Source: Prosthecobacter sp.
GTDB taxonomy: Bacteria > Verrucomicrobiota > Verrucomicrobiia > Verrucomicrobiales > Verrucomicrobiaceae
DNA length: 55,319 nucleotides
Assembly (NCBI GenBank): GCA_021733925.1
Contig: JAIPJY010000048.1
Location: forward strand, 1-55,319
Direction of reading: 5' to 3'
Numbering within the stretch: the stretch's first letter is position 1; the number at the start of each line of letters is the position of its first letter. The position numbers were made by a program, and so were the translations under genes. Under the pieces are notes generated by a model. It made no database searches and had not been told where the DNA came from. It saw only the letters and a list, made by a program, of their open reading frames with translations. Shown one piece after another: positions 33,643 through 41,916 of the stretch.

Positions 33643-36600
33643 ATGAGCATACGTCACGCCGCCTTTCTGTCATTCTTGTCCTTTTCAACTCTCGCCGTAA
33701 TGGCGGACGAGTTTCCAAAGCCCTTCAACACCGAAAAGGGCGATCCGATGCCTGCCGAGGAGGTGGCGCGGACGATGGAACTGCCGAAGGGCTTCAAATG
33801 CGTGGTGTTTGCCGCCGAGCCGGATGTGCAGCAGCCCATCGCGATGAGCTGGGACAGCAAGGGCCGCCTCTGGGTGGCGGAAAACTATACCTATGCTGAA
33901 AACCCCATGCGCTGGGACACGAAGCTGCGGGACCGCATCATCATCCTGGAAGACAAGGACGGCGACGGCAAGCACGACGGGCGGAAGGTGTTCTGGGAAG
34001 GCGGCAGCTACCTGACGAGCGTGGAAACCGGTTACGGCGGCGTGTGGGTGCTGCACAATGGGACGCTGAGCTTCATCGCTGACAAAAACGGTGACGACGT
34101 GCCGGATGGCGAGCCTGAGGTGCTGCTGGATGGATTCAACGTGAAGACCATCGGCCACAACATCGTGAATGGTCTGCGCTGGGGGCCGGACGGCTGGCTG
34201 TATGGACGGCATGGCATCACGGACACCTCGAGTGTGGGCGCACCGGGCACGCCTGCAGACAAGCGTGTGAAAATGAACTGCGCGATCTGGCGCTACCACC
34301 CCACGCTGAAGATTTTGGAAACTGTGGCCCACGGCGGCACGAATTCCTGGGGCCATGACTGGAATGAAAACGGCGACTTGTTCATGATCAACACGGTGAT
34401 CGGCCACCTGTGGCATGTGATCCCCGGTGCGTACTACCGCCGCATGTTCGGCACGCATTTGAACCCGCATGTGTATGAGGTCATCGAGCAGACGGCGGAC
34501 CACTTTCACTGGGACACGGGCTCGGAAAGCTGGAGCGACATCCGCAAAGGCATCAGCAACAAGACGCTCGAACTCGGCGGGGGCCACGCGCATGTGGGAC
34601 TGCTGATCTATCAGGGCGGCGTCTGGCCCAAGGAATACAATGGCGCCGTCCTCACCTGCAATTTGCACGGCAACCGCATCAACATGGACCGTCTGGAGCG
34701 CCAGGGCTGCGGCTACGTGGGCAAGCATGCGCCCGACTTCATGCAGGCCAAGGACAAGTGGTTCCGCGGGATCGACCTCCTCACCTGCCCGGATGGCAAC
34801 GTGGTCGTGTCTGACTGGAGCGACAGCGGTGAGTGCCACGACAATGATGGCGTGCACCGGACGAGCGGGCGCATTTATAAGATCGTGTATGGCGAGTCGA
34901 AGAAGGCGGAGTTGCCAACAAACCTTTCCAAATCAAATGATTCTGATCTGATCAAAGTATTGATGGAGAACAAAAACAATTGGTGGACGCGAGCAGCCGC
35001 AAAACGGCTTTATGAGAAAAACCCTCAATATCCGACCCCATATTTGAATGCGAGCACTCATGCGATTGTTTTGAATGCACTTGAGTGGCAAAAGCTCTCT
35101 TCGAAAGTAACCGCAAAAGAATATAGAGATGCCTCTGGTGACCCCAGTATCTATGAGGTTCGTCGACGCAACAATGTGATTTCAAACATCGAGCAGGGAA
35201 GTTACGACCACCCATTGAAAGTCACCTTCCTAGCCCCGGCTGAACTCGACAAACGAATAAAAGAGAGAAGTAAAGACCCCAAAGTTGCGGACAAAAATCC
35301 TTCCTTGGAAAACTACTATCTCAATCTTTACGAAGCTGCCTTCGACAGTTCCGGCCTCGTCCGCCTCCAACTAGCCTCTGCCCTCCAGCGCCTCCCGCTC
35401 GAAGCCCGCTGGTCCCTCGCCACCGCGCTGGCGAAGCACGAAGAAGACGCCAATGACCGCCAGCAGCCGCTCATGATTTGGTATGGCATCGAGCCTGCCG
35501 TGGCGGCTGATCCGATGAAGGGCGTGGAATTGATCAAGGAGGCGAAGATCCCCACCGTACGCCGTTTGGTGGCGCGTCGGATCGCGGAGATGATTGAGGC
35601 GAAGCCGGAAGCGGTGGATGCGCTGGTGGCGCTGATGACGGAGCAGAAGGACATGCGTGAGGATGTGCTCGCGGGCATTGCTGCGGGTCTGGATGGCTTC
35701 AGCACTGCGAAGAAGCCGAAGGGCTGGGATGAGTTTGTTCGCGGTGTCGCACCAGAACCGGCTAAAGCCGGGACTACAATACAAAACCTTTCCGTCGTCT
35801 TCGGCAGCGGGCGTGCTTCGGACGAGCTGATCGTGATTGTGAAGAACACCGAGGGCGATGCGAATGCGCGACTGAACGCCTTCAAGAGCGTCACGCGCAC
35901 CGCCAAGCCGGAGCTGCTGCCGGTCATTCGAGGGCTGATCAATGACAAGGTGCTGGGCATCGTCGCCCGCAGTGCGCTGGCGGCGTATGATGATCCGAAC
36001 ATTCCGAAGGCGATGCTGAATCCCTGGCCCGGCCGCAGCGAAGAGCAGCAGGCGGCGACGGTGGCGACGCTGACCTCACGCCCGAGCTACGCGAAGGCTC
36101 TGCTGGAGGCGATCAAGGCGAAGAAGGTGCCGGCCACGGCGATCTCCCCTTTCCAGGCGCGGCAGATCCGCAGCCTGGGCGATGAGTCGGTGAACACGCT
36201 GCTCACTGAAGTCTGGGGTGAGATTCGTGACACGCCGGAAGCGAAGAAGGCGGAGTTTGCGAAGTGGGAGGGCCTGCTGCAGCCGGAGGTGGTGGCCAAA
36301 GCCGACCCCTCCAAAGGGCGCATGATCTTCATGGCGGCATGCAGCGCGTGCCATAAGCTCTACGGCCAGGGCGGCGCCATCGGCCCCGAACTGACGGGCA
36401 GCGACCGCCACAACCTGAAGTATCTTCTCGAAAACATTCTGGACCCCAGCGCTGTCGTGCCAGCCGATTACCGCGTGAGCGTGCTCAATCTGAAGGACGG
36501 CCGTACCATCACTGGCGTCATCCCCGAGCAGACCGAGCGCACCCTGACCGTGCAGACGCCTGCCGAGAGGATCACCATTGAGCGCACGCAGATCGTGAAG

Positions 36601-36720
36601 CAAGCGCAGCTGCCCATGTCCCTGATGCCGGAAGGGCTGCTGGCTGCGCTGGGAGATGAGAATGTGAAGAATCTGATCGCGTACCTGATGTCGAACGGGC
36701 AGGTGGAGATGCCTAAGTAA
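33643..36720 (+). CDS. PVC-type membrane-bound dehydrogenase-like protein with c-type heme
   Basis: 1025 residues, signal peptide about 1-22. Residues 30-430 form a six-bladed beta-propeller (SWDSKGRLWVAENYTY, ILEDKDGDGKHDG, GLRWGPDGWLYGRHG, SDSGECHDNDG). HEAT-type helices follow. A C-terminal cytochrome domain has CSACH at 900-904. The family is large in planctomycetes and verrucomicrobia, proposed to oxidise sugars, with function unproven. Two oddities: about 34921-35340 is only about 43% GC by hand count with different codon use, and a REP-like palindrome (35753-35783) is read through in frame as PEPAKAGTTIQN. Confidence 0.9.
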   Translation: MSIRHAAFLSFLSFSTLAVMADEFPKPFNTEKGDPMPAEEVARTMELPKGFKCVVFAAEPDVQQPIAMSWDSKGRLWVAENYTYAENPMRWDTKLRDRIIILEDKDGDGKHDGRKVFWEGGSYLTSVETGYGGVWVLHNGTLSFIADKNGDDVPDGEPEVLLDGFNVKTIGHNIVNGLRWGPDGWLYGRHGITDTSSVGAPGTPADKRVKMNCAIWRYHPTLKILETVAHGGTNSWGHDWNENGDLFMINTVIGHLWHVIPGAYYRRMFGTHLNPHVYEVIEQTADHFHWDTGSESWSDIRKGISNKTLELGGGHAHVGLLIYQGGVWPKEYNGAVLTCNLHGNRINMDRLERQGCGYVGKHAPDFMQAKDKWFRGIDLLTCPDGNVVVSDWSDSGECHDNDGVHRTSGRIYKIVYGESKKAELPTNLSKSNDSDLIKVLMENKNNWWTRAAAKRLYEKNPQYPTPYLNASTHAIVLNALEWQKLSSKVTAKEYRDASGDPSIYEVRRRNNVISNIEQGSYDHPLKVTFLAPAELDKRIKERSKDPKVADKNPSLENYYLNLYEAAFDSSGLVRLQLASALQRLPLEARWSLATALAKHEEDANDRQQPLMIWYGIEPAVAADPMKGVELIKEAKIPTVRRLVARRIAEMIEAKPEAVDALVALMTEQKDMREDVLAGIAAGLDGFSTAKKPKGWDEFVRGVAPEPAKAGTTIQNLSVVFGSGRASDELIVIVKNTEGDANARLNAFKSVTRTAKPELLPVIRGLINDKVLGIVARSALAAYDDPNIPKAMLNPWPGRSEEQQAATVATLTSRPSYAKALLEAIKAKKVPATAISPFQARQIRSLGDESVNTLLTEVWGEIRDTPEAKKAEFAKWEGLLQPEVVAKADPSKGRMIFMAACSACHKLYGQGGAIGPELTGSDRHNLKYLLENILDPSAVVPADYRVSVLNLKDGRTITGVIPEQTERTLTVQTPAERITIERTQIVKQAQLPMSLMPEGLLAALGDENVKNLIAYLMSNGQVEMPK
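35753..35783 (-). repeat. GTAG-headed REP-like palindrome inside a coding sequence
   Basis: On the minus strand GTAGTCC is followed by CGGCTTTAGCCG and GTTCTGG. The same outline, with a different paired stem, is at 36861-36889. It is translated in frame in the PVC cytochrome. Confidence 0.75.
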
Positions 36721-36907
36721 TGACGAATGTCGAATTTCCGAATGCCTAATTAATGACCAAGGATCGAATAACGAAGTGATTGCGGGAGCGCGGTCATGCG
36801 TCATTGATTCGCTTCGCTCGGCTCTGCATTCGTCATTCGATCACATATCGCCTCGCGATTCCAGAACGAGCTAAAGCTCTGGAGTACTTTCGTCATTCCC
36901 CTTCCTC
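36721..36907. repeat. GAATGACGAAT-type repeats and a REP-like palindrome upstream of menA
   Basis: TGACGAATGTCGAAT near 36721 and the inverted ATTCGTCATTCGATC near 36828 face each other. At 36861-36889 (minus strand) AGTACTCC is followed by AGAGCTTTAGCTC and GTTCTGG. Related GAATGACGAAT units lie just after menA at 37811-37840. No ORF is credible here. Confidence 0.7.
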
Positions 36908-37804
36908 ATGCCTCATCTCTTCGACTGGATCGCCGCTGCACGCCCGAAAACCCTCGGGGCAGCCATCGCGCCTGTGGTGGTGGGTTGTGCGCTGGCGGCG
37001 AAGATTTCGGGGAAGTTCGACTGGTGGCTGGCAGCGTGCACGCTGGGAAGCTGCGGGGCGTTGCAGATCGCGACGAACTTTTTCAATGACGCGCTGGATT
37101 CGATCCAAGGGGCGGACACGCAGGCACGCATCGGCCCACGTCGCATCACGGCCAGTGGTGTGGCCTCGCCGGGAGCGGTGAAGTTTGCCGCTTGGCTGAT
37201 GCTGGCCGTGGCGACGCTGCTGGCGGTGCCGCTGTTTGAGGCGCGAGGGCTGCCGATTCTCTTCATCGGCATTCCATCGCTGTATTTCTGCTTTGGCTAC
37301 ACGGGCGGGCCGGTGCCGCTGGCGTATCGCGGGCTGGGGGAGCTGTTTGTGATTATCTTCTTCGGCTTCGTGGCGGTGACGGGCACGGCCTTTGTACAAA
37401 CCGGGGAGTGGTATGAAGCCGCCATCGTGGCGGGGTTTCAGATCGGCTGCCTGAGCACGGTCTTGATCGCCATCAACAACCTGCGAGATGTCGTGGAGGA
37501 CGGGCAGACCGGCAAGAAAACGCTGGCCGTGCGCTTCGGCGTGGGCTTTGCGCGGGCTGAGATTGTTGGACTCATCGTCGCGGCTCATGCGGCGGGGATT
37601 TACTGGTGTCAGCAGGGCTGGCCGCGTGCTTTCACCCTGCCGTTGATCACGCTGCCCATCGGCCTGTTCGTGGCCTGGCGGGTGATCGCCGAACCGCCAA
37701 GCCGAGGGCACAACCGCCTGCTGGCGATGAGCGGGGGGCAGTTGCTGGCATTTGCCGCACTGATGAGCTGGGCCATCGTCAAAGCACGCGATGTGATGCC
37801 CTGA
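36908..37804 (+). CDS. menA: 1,4-dihydroxy-2-naphthoate polyprenyltransferase MenA
   Basis: 298 residues, about eight or nine membrane helices. UbiA-family enzyme attaching the isoprenoid tail to DHNA in menaquinone synthesis. N-terminal AARPKTLGAAIAPVVVG and the first Asp-rich-type motif NFFNDALDSIQGAD are MenA-like; the second site is INNLRDVVEDGQTGKKTLAVRFG. First gene of a menA-menC-menE run; menD, menB, menF and the methylase are not in the window. Short GAATGACGAAT repeats lie on both sides. Confidence 0.93.
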   Translation: MPHLFDWIAAARPKTLGAAIAPVVVGCALAAKISGKFDWWLAACTLGSCGALQIATNFFNDALDSIQGADTQARIGPRRITASGVASPGAVKFAAWLMLAVATLLAVPLFEARGLPILFIGIPSLYFCFGYTGGPVPLAYRGLGELFVIIFFGFVAVTGTAFVQTGEWYEAAIVAGFQIGCLSTVLIAINNLRDVVEDGQTGKKTLAVRFGVGFARAEIVGLIVAAHAAGIYWCQQGWPRAFTLPLITLPIGLFVAWRVIAEPPSRGHNRLLAMSGGQLLAFAALMSWAIVKARDVMP

Positions 37805-37856
37805 AAAAATGTCGAATGACGAATGCGGAATGACGAATGAAGGTCTCCGTCTCGAA

Positions 37857-38819
37857 ATGACGCCGCCTATTTACGTCCACGAATACCTCCTGCGCAGCGG
37901 GGTGGCGCTGAATGCGGTGTCCATGCGGCGGGTGTTTGCGGGAGCGCTGATCTCTGTGAATGGTGGCTATGGCTGCGTGCATCCGTGGCCGGAGTTTGGC
38001 GATGCGCCGGTGGAGGAGCAGCTGCGTCTGCTTGGCCAGTGTGTCACGACTCCGTTGACGGCGATGGCACTGCGTTGTGCGGAGATCGACGGTGCGGCAC
38101 GGCGTGCGGGGGTGAGTTTGTTTGAGGGGTTGGAGATTCCGCGCAGCCATTACTCCTGGAGTTTTGCCACAGACACTGAAGAGCAGACGGAGCGCGTGCT
38201 GGCGGAAGGCTGGCCCGCGATCAAGGCCAAGGGATTTGCGAACTACGGCGAAACGACACGTTTTCTCGAAGGCTGCGCGAAGCGATTTGAAGCGCAGGGC
38301 GTGCGGCTGCGGGTGGATTTCAACGCCGTGCTGGACCGGCTGGAGTTCGGAAAGTTCATCGAGTTCATGCCGCTACGGGTGTACCGTGCGCTGGATTTCG
38401 TGGAGGATCCCTTTCCATATGATGCGGAGGCATGGGAGGCCATGCGGAAGAAATGGGGCGTGAAGCTGGCGCTGGACAAAGGCTGGAAGGACGGCACGCA
38501 GGGCTTTGATGCCGTGGTGGTCAAACCGGCGCGGCGTGACTGGCGCACCGTGGCGCAAACCCACCCGCAGCACCCGCTGGTGCTCACCTCGGCGATGGAT
38601 CATGCGCTTGGCCAGATGTTTGCGGCGTATGAGTCGGCGGTGGCGCTGTCCGAGGGGCAGGCCCTGGATTTTTGCGGACTGTGCACGGAGCATCTGTTTG
38701 AGCAGGACGCGTTCTTTGAACGTGTGACATCTCATGGCGGCCATTTGTCGGCAGACCGCAGCGGCGGCGGGTTGGGATTTGGCGAAGTTTTGGAGGGTTT
38801 GCCATGGAGACGGCTGTAA
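37857..38819 (+). CDS. menC: o-Succinylbenzoate synthase MenC
   Basis: 320 residues, enolase superfamily; dehydrates SHCHC to o-succinylbenzoate. Barrel features in order: the lysine region AIKAKGF, metal ligands in RLRVDFNAVL, FVEDPFPYD and KLALDKGWKD, and the second lysine in VVKPARRD. The frame opens at 37809, but the first 16 codons read the GAATGACGAAT repeat, so ATG 37857 (MTPPIYVHEYLLRSG) is chosen. The last 16 bp overlap menE. It is shorter than E. coli MenC only slightly. Confidence 0.88.
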   Translation: MTPPIYVHEYLLRSGVALNAVSMRRVFAGALISVNGGYGCVHPWPEFGDAPVEEQLRLLGQCVTTPLTAMALRCAEIDGAARRAGVSLFEGLEIPRSHYSWSFATDTEEQTERVLAEGWPAIKAKGFANYGETTRFLEGCAKRFEAQGVRLRVDFNAVLDRLEFGKFIEFMPLRVYRALDFVEDPFPYDAEAWEAMRKKWGVKLALDKGWKDGTQGFDAVVVKPARRDWRTVAQTHPQHPLVLTSAMDHALGQMFAAYESAVALSEGQALDFCGLCTEHLFEQDAFFERVTSHGGHLSADRSGGGLGFGEVLEGLPWRRL

Positions 38820-39937
38820 AAATCGAACCCGAATTCTGGACGGATGGCAGCGTGTGGGTCGGGCTCTCCGAGCACACGCCGGAAGGTGCAGGATTGGCCG
38901 AGATGGCGCTGCGCGAACTGAAGGTGAAGGACTGGTGCTTTTTTCAAACCAGCGGTTCCGAAGGTACACGCAAATGGGTGGGGCTGACGAAAGAGGCGCT
39001 GCTCACCTCAGCACGTGCCGTGAATGAGCGTTTCGACATTACGGCGCAGGACCACTGGCTGCTGGCGCTGCCGACGCATCATGTGGGAGGCTTCGGCATT
39101 CTGGCGCGTGCGCATTTGAGTGGCAGCCCCGTCACCCGGCTGACGGGCAAATGGAATGCCGCCGAATTTTTGAAGAAGTGCGAGGAGGTGGGGGCCACAC
39201 TCGCCTCGCTGGTGCCCACGCAGGTCTTTGATTTGGTGGCGGCCAAACTGAGCGCGCCCAAATCCATACGGGTCGTTTTGGTGGGCGGTGGTGCGCTGAA
39301 CGGCGAACTGGAAGCTGCGGCGCTGCACCTCGGCTGGCCCATTCACCGCACGTATGGAATGACGGAGACGGCCTCAGGCGTGGCAGCCCAGCGGAGTCCC
39401 GGTGCCGACATGGAGGTGCTGCCCATCTGGCAGGTAAGCACGGATGAGGAGGGTGTGCTCAGCGTGCGTGGAGAGGCGCTGGCCAAAGGCTATGCCATCT
39501 GCACCGCAGGTGTGTGGCGATGGGAGGCCATTTCCGCCGACACGGGGCTGAGAACACGCGACCGCGTGAAAGTACTGGAGGTTGAAGGCAGGTGCTGCCT
39601 CCGCTTCTTGGGTCGTGAATCTGGCACCGTGAAAATTCTTGGCGAGTTGGTGGCGCTGGAGCCGATCCAGGATCAAATCGAAGCCTTGAAACTCACGCTC
39701 GGACTGCACAGGGCGGATGCGGCGGTGTGTGACGTCACTGATCCCCGCAAAGAAAGCCGTCTGGTGCTGGTGGTGAGCGGGATGGACGCGGCAGATGCCG
39801 CACGGCTGCAAAAAGGCCTCAACGAAACGTTGAGGCCTTTGGAGCATATTCAGGAGATGCGCATTCTTGATGCAATTCCCCGCAGCGAACTCGGCAAAGT
39901 GCAGCTGGCGGACCTGCGCGCACTGCTTTTAAACTGA
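38804..39937 (+). CDS. menE: o-Succinylbenzoate-CoA ligase MenE
   Basis: 377 residues, an adenylate-forming enzyme that activates OSB with CoA. Motifs: FFQTSGSEGTRKWVGLTK (P-loop-like), LPTHHVGGFGILAR, YGMTETASGVA, and the C-terminal PRSELGKVQLADL with the catalytic Lys. Shorter than typical MenE (450+), lacking part of the N-terminal subdomain. Strong GGAGGG Shine-Dalgarno (38792-38797) inside menC. Near the 3' end the coding sequence holds a perfect 13-bp-stem hairpin that looks like the terminator of the opposing gene. Confidence 0.88.
   Translation: METAVKIEPEFWTDGSVWVGLSEHTPEGAGLAEMALRELKVKDWCFFQTSGSEGTRKWVGLTKEALLTSARAVNERFDITAQDHWLLALPTHHVGGFGILARAHLSGSPVTRLTGKWNAAEFLKKCEEVGATLASLVPTQVFDLVAAKLSAPKSIRVVLVGGGALNGELEAAALHLGWPIHRTYGMTETASGVAAQRSPGADMEVLPIWQVSTDEEGVLSVRGEALAKGYAICTAGVWRWEAISADTGLRTRDRVKVLEVEGRCCLRFLGRESGTVKILGELVALEPIQDQIEALKLTLGLHRADAAVCDVTDPRKESRLVLVVSGMDAADAARLQKGLNETLRPLEHIQEMRILDAIPRSELGKVQLADLRALLLN
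39811..39840 (-). terminator. Intrinsic terminator embedded in menE, serving the minus strand
   Basis: AAAGGCCTCAACG-aaa-CGTTGAGGCCTTT (39812-39824 and 39828-39840), a perfect 13-bp stem. On the minus strand it ends in five T (CTTTTTGC), placed about 100 nt after the stop of the 39941 gene. On the plus strand the T-run is only three. Confidence 0.75.
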
Positions 39938-39940
39938 CAT

Positions 39941-40549
39941 TTATTCCTTCGGAGCCGAGCCATCCAGCGGGGTGATGACGGGACGGTCTTTCATCTCAGG
40001 AGAGATGAGCCAGTTTTTCGGGTTGGAAGGATCGGTGATGAAAGAGATGAGAAAGAGCTCCTCAATCTTGTCGGTGAGCGTTTCCTGAGAAGTGCGCACG
40101 GTGGCGTGGACGTACCCCTTGTCTTTTTCTTGGACGAGCCCGAGCACGGTGACTTTGAGCGTCTCCTGCTTCCGCTTGGTGGCTTCAGGGGTGAGCTTGA
40201 GCTTTTTGTGCCAGGCTTCGCGGTCCACCTGATAAAACTCCTGCGGAGTCATTTTATCCAGATCGCCGACACCCTTCACATTGTAACCGGAGAGCATGTT
40301 CTCCTCGTCAGACATGGTGGGGGCGGATTTGATGATGTTGACCGTTTCACGCTGACGGCGCTCCAAGGAGGAGGGCACCAGCATCTGAGATGCGGTTTTC
40401 CAGTCCTGCTGCACGACGGCAGTGAGATATTTTTTCACCAGAGCGGCGCAGGGGTGATCCAGCGGCAACTGCTCTGCCTGAACCGGCAAAACGGTGAGGC
40501 TGAGAAGGGAAACGGCAAACAGGCAACGAAGAAAGGAACGCACGTGCAT
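39941..40549 (-). CDS. Secreted protein of unknown function
   Basis: 202 residues with a signal peptide (about 1-25, LRCLFAVSLLSLTVLPVQA). The mature part begins PLDHPCAALVKKYLTAVVQQDWKTASQML, resembling helical NTF2/DUF-type 'stress response' folds in rhythm, but I do not recognise a named family. It is rich in Lys and Glu. Its stop is 3 bp from the convergent menE stop, and its likely terminator lies within menE. Divergent from the glycine-zipper lipoprotein pair with about 205 bp between, where no clear promoter could be chosen. Confidence 0.7.
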   Translation of the reverse strand: MHVRSFLRCLFAVSLLSLTVLPVQAEQLPLDHPCAALVKKYLTAVVQQDWKTASQMLVPSSLERRQRETVNIIKSAPTMSDEENMLSGYNVKGVGDLDKMTPQEFYQVDREAWHKKLKLTPEATKRKQETLKVTVLGLVQEKDKGYVHATVRTSQETLTDKIEELFLISFITDPSNPKNWLISPEMKDRPVITPLDGSAPKE

Positions 40550-40755
40550 AGAAAAGTTGGAAGGGGGCGGGAGGCTTTGTAGCCGCTGGCAGAATGCGCG
40601 TCAAATAAAGAAAGCCGGAGGGAGCCGGAGATGAGGCGTGCGGCGTATGATAGGTGGCAACTTGACCAAACGTGCAGGATTTCGCTTTTCTTTATGAACA
40701 ATTCGGGCCTATTTTACGACAAAGCAGTCTGCTTGATCACAACAAACACATTATT

Positions 40756-40992
40756 ATGAAACACCTGATCCTCTCCATCATCACTGCTGCATCATTCTCA
40801 TCCTGCGCCACCGGCCCGGCTGCTCAACAGGGAGCCGTCATTGGCGGCCTCGGCGGAGCTGCCGTCGGCGGCATCATCGGATCGCAAAGTGGCCGTGGCC
40901 TCGAAGGCGCACTCATCGGTGGCGCACTCGGTGCCGCAGGTGGCAATGCCATCGGCAATTCTAAGGACCGTCGTCGCGGTTACTACTATTAA
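40756..40992 (+). CDS. Glycine-zipper lipoprotein, copy 1
   Basis: 78 residues. Lipoprotein signal MKHLILSIITAASFSSC with acylated Cys near 17, then a Gly-zipper hairpin (GAVIGGLGGAAVGGIIGSQSG, GALIGGALGAAGGNAIG) and a basic/Tyr tail DRRRGYYY. Outer-membrane Gly-zipper lipoproteins (SlyB/OmpA-like YMGG group) are linked to envelope stress. It is a tandem paralogue of the next gene, about 40 bp apart. The frame opens at 40672 but only the ATG at 40756 gives a signal peptide. Confidence 0.85.
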   Translation: MKHLILSIITAASFSSCATGPAAQQGAVIGGLGGAAVGGIIGSQSGRGLEGALIGGALGAAGGNAIGNSKDRRRGYYY

Positions 40993-41031
40993 TCAAGGCG
41001 CCCCTGATTCGCTTAATTCAATCACAAAAAC

Positions 41032-41349
41032 ATGAAAAAAATACTCCTCACAGCCCTCACAGGTCTTTCACTGGTCTCCTGCGCTTCTGGTCCGAATGCT
41101 CAAACCGGCTCCGTCATTGGTGCGCTGGGCGGTGCCGCCGTCGGTGGCATCATCGGTAATCAAAGTGGCCGTGGCCTCGAAGGTGCCGCCATTGGTGCCG
41201 GCCTCGGCGCCCTGGGTGGCAATGCCATCGGCAATTCCCGTGACCAGCGCAACCAGCAGCAATACTACCAAGGCCAGCAGCAGGGTTACCGTGGCCGTCA
41301 GCAGCAGCAGGGCTACTACGACCGCAACGGCAACTACCACTACTACTAA
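41032..41349 (+). CDS. Glycine-zipper lipoprotein, copy 2
   Basis: 105 residues. Lipobox LSLVSC, then the same zipper core (AVGGIIGNQSGRGLEGAAIG, ALGGNAIGNSRDQRN) as its neighbour, followed by a Gln/Tyr-rich tail (QQQYYQGQQQGYRGRQQQQG) absent from copy 1. DNA identity in the zipper region is high, so the duplication is recent or gene-converted. A strong intrinsic terminator follows at 41390-41437, overlapping the start of gtrA. Confidence 0.85.
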   Translation: MKKILLTALTGLSLVSCASGPNAQTGSVIGALGGAAVGGIIGNQSGRGLEGAAIGAGLGALGGNAIGNSRDQRNQQQYYQGQQQGYRGRQQQQGYYDRNGNYHYY

Positions 41350-41389
41350 ACGCATCGCATCTTTGCTTGCAGAGCAACGATCCCCGGAG

Positions 41390-41437
41390 AGCCTCACCCG
41401 ATGATGTCAAAAATCGGTGAGGCTTTTCTATTTTTTC
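41390..41437 (+). terminator. Intrinsic terminator overlapping the gtrA start codon
   Basis: AGCCTCACCCGAT (41390-41402) pairs with ATCGGTGAGGCT (41413-41424) with one bulged C, followed by TTTTCTATTTTTT. The loop contains ATGATG, the only usable gtrA start. It terminates the glycine-zipper transcript and may gate gtrA. Confidence 0.8.
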
Positions 41438-41910
41438 GGGAGAACGACTGGCGTACAATTCTTGAGCGCCTGAACTCGCGCAGCACACATCCGCTAATCC
41501 AGTTCATCAAATATGGCATCTGCGGGGTGGGCTCGCTGACCCTCACCACGGTGATCTTTTATGCCCTGTCCAGGTGGGGGACGTATCCAGCTCTCGTCAG
41601 CAGCGGCGTGACCGATGAGGTGCGTGCGCTGCACAGCATCTATAACAACATCATTGCTTTTTTCTTTGGCAATATTTTCGCCTATGTCTCCAATTCGCTG
41701 TGGGTGTTCACCCCCGGACGGCACCATCGGGTGCTGGAGTTTGTTTATTTTTCGGTGGTCAGTTCGACGGGGTTTGCCATCGGACTGCTCTCGGGGCCGT
41801 ACCTGATCAAGTGGTACGGCATCAGCACATTGACCGCGCAGTTGCTGCTGATCGTTTCATCTACCCTGGTGAATTTTATCTGCCGGAAACTCTTTGTTTT
41901 CAAAGGCTGA
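41401..41910 (+). CDS. GtrA-family membrane protein
   Basis: 169 residues with four membrane helices: FIKYGICGVGSLTLTTVIFYAL, IAFFFGNIFAYVSNSLWVF, a third (about 117-137), and LLLIVSSTLVNFICRKLFVF. GtrA-like proteins flip or assist transfer of lipid-linked sugars. The start is ATG 41401 or 41404; both lie in the loop of an upstream gene's terminator, and there is no ATG, GTG or TTG between there and the first helix. trmL starts 6 bp after its stop. Confidence 0.82.
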   Translation: MMSKIGEAFLFFRENDWRTILERLNSRSTHPLIQFIKYGICGVGSLTLTTVIFYALSRWGTYPALVSSGVTDEVRALHSIYNNIIAFFFGNIFAYVSNSLWVFTPGRHHRVLEFVYFSVVSSTGFAIGLLSGPYLIKWYGISTLTAQLLLIVSSTLVNFICRKLFVFKG

Positions 41911-41916
41911 GAACGC

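Noticed and set aside
36721-37845. GAATGACGAAT repeats on both sides of menA, considered as ends of a mobile unit carrying menA
   Set aside because: The units are very short and degenerate, occur in mixed orientation and are a common spacer motif; menA fits its operon with menC and menE.
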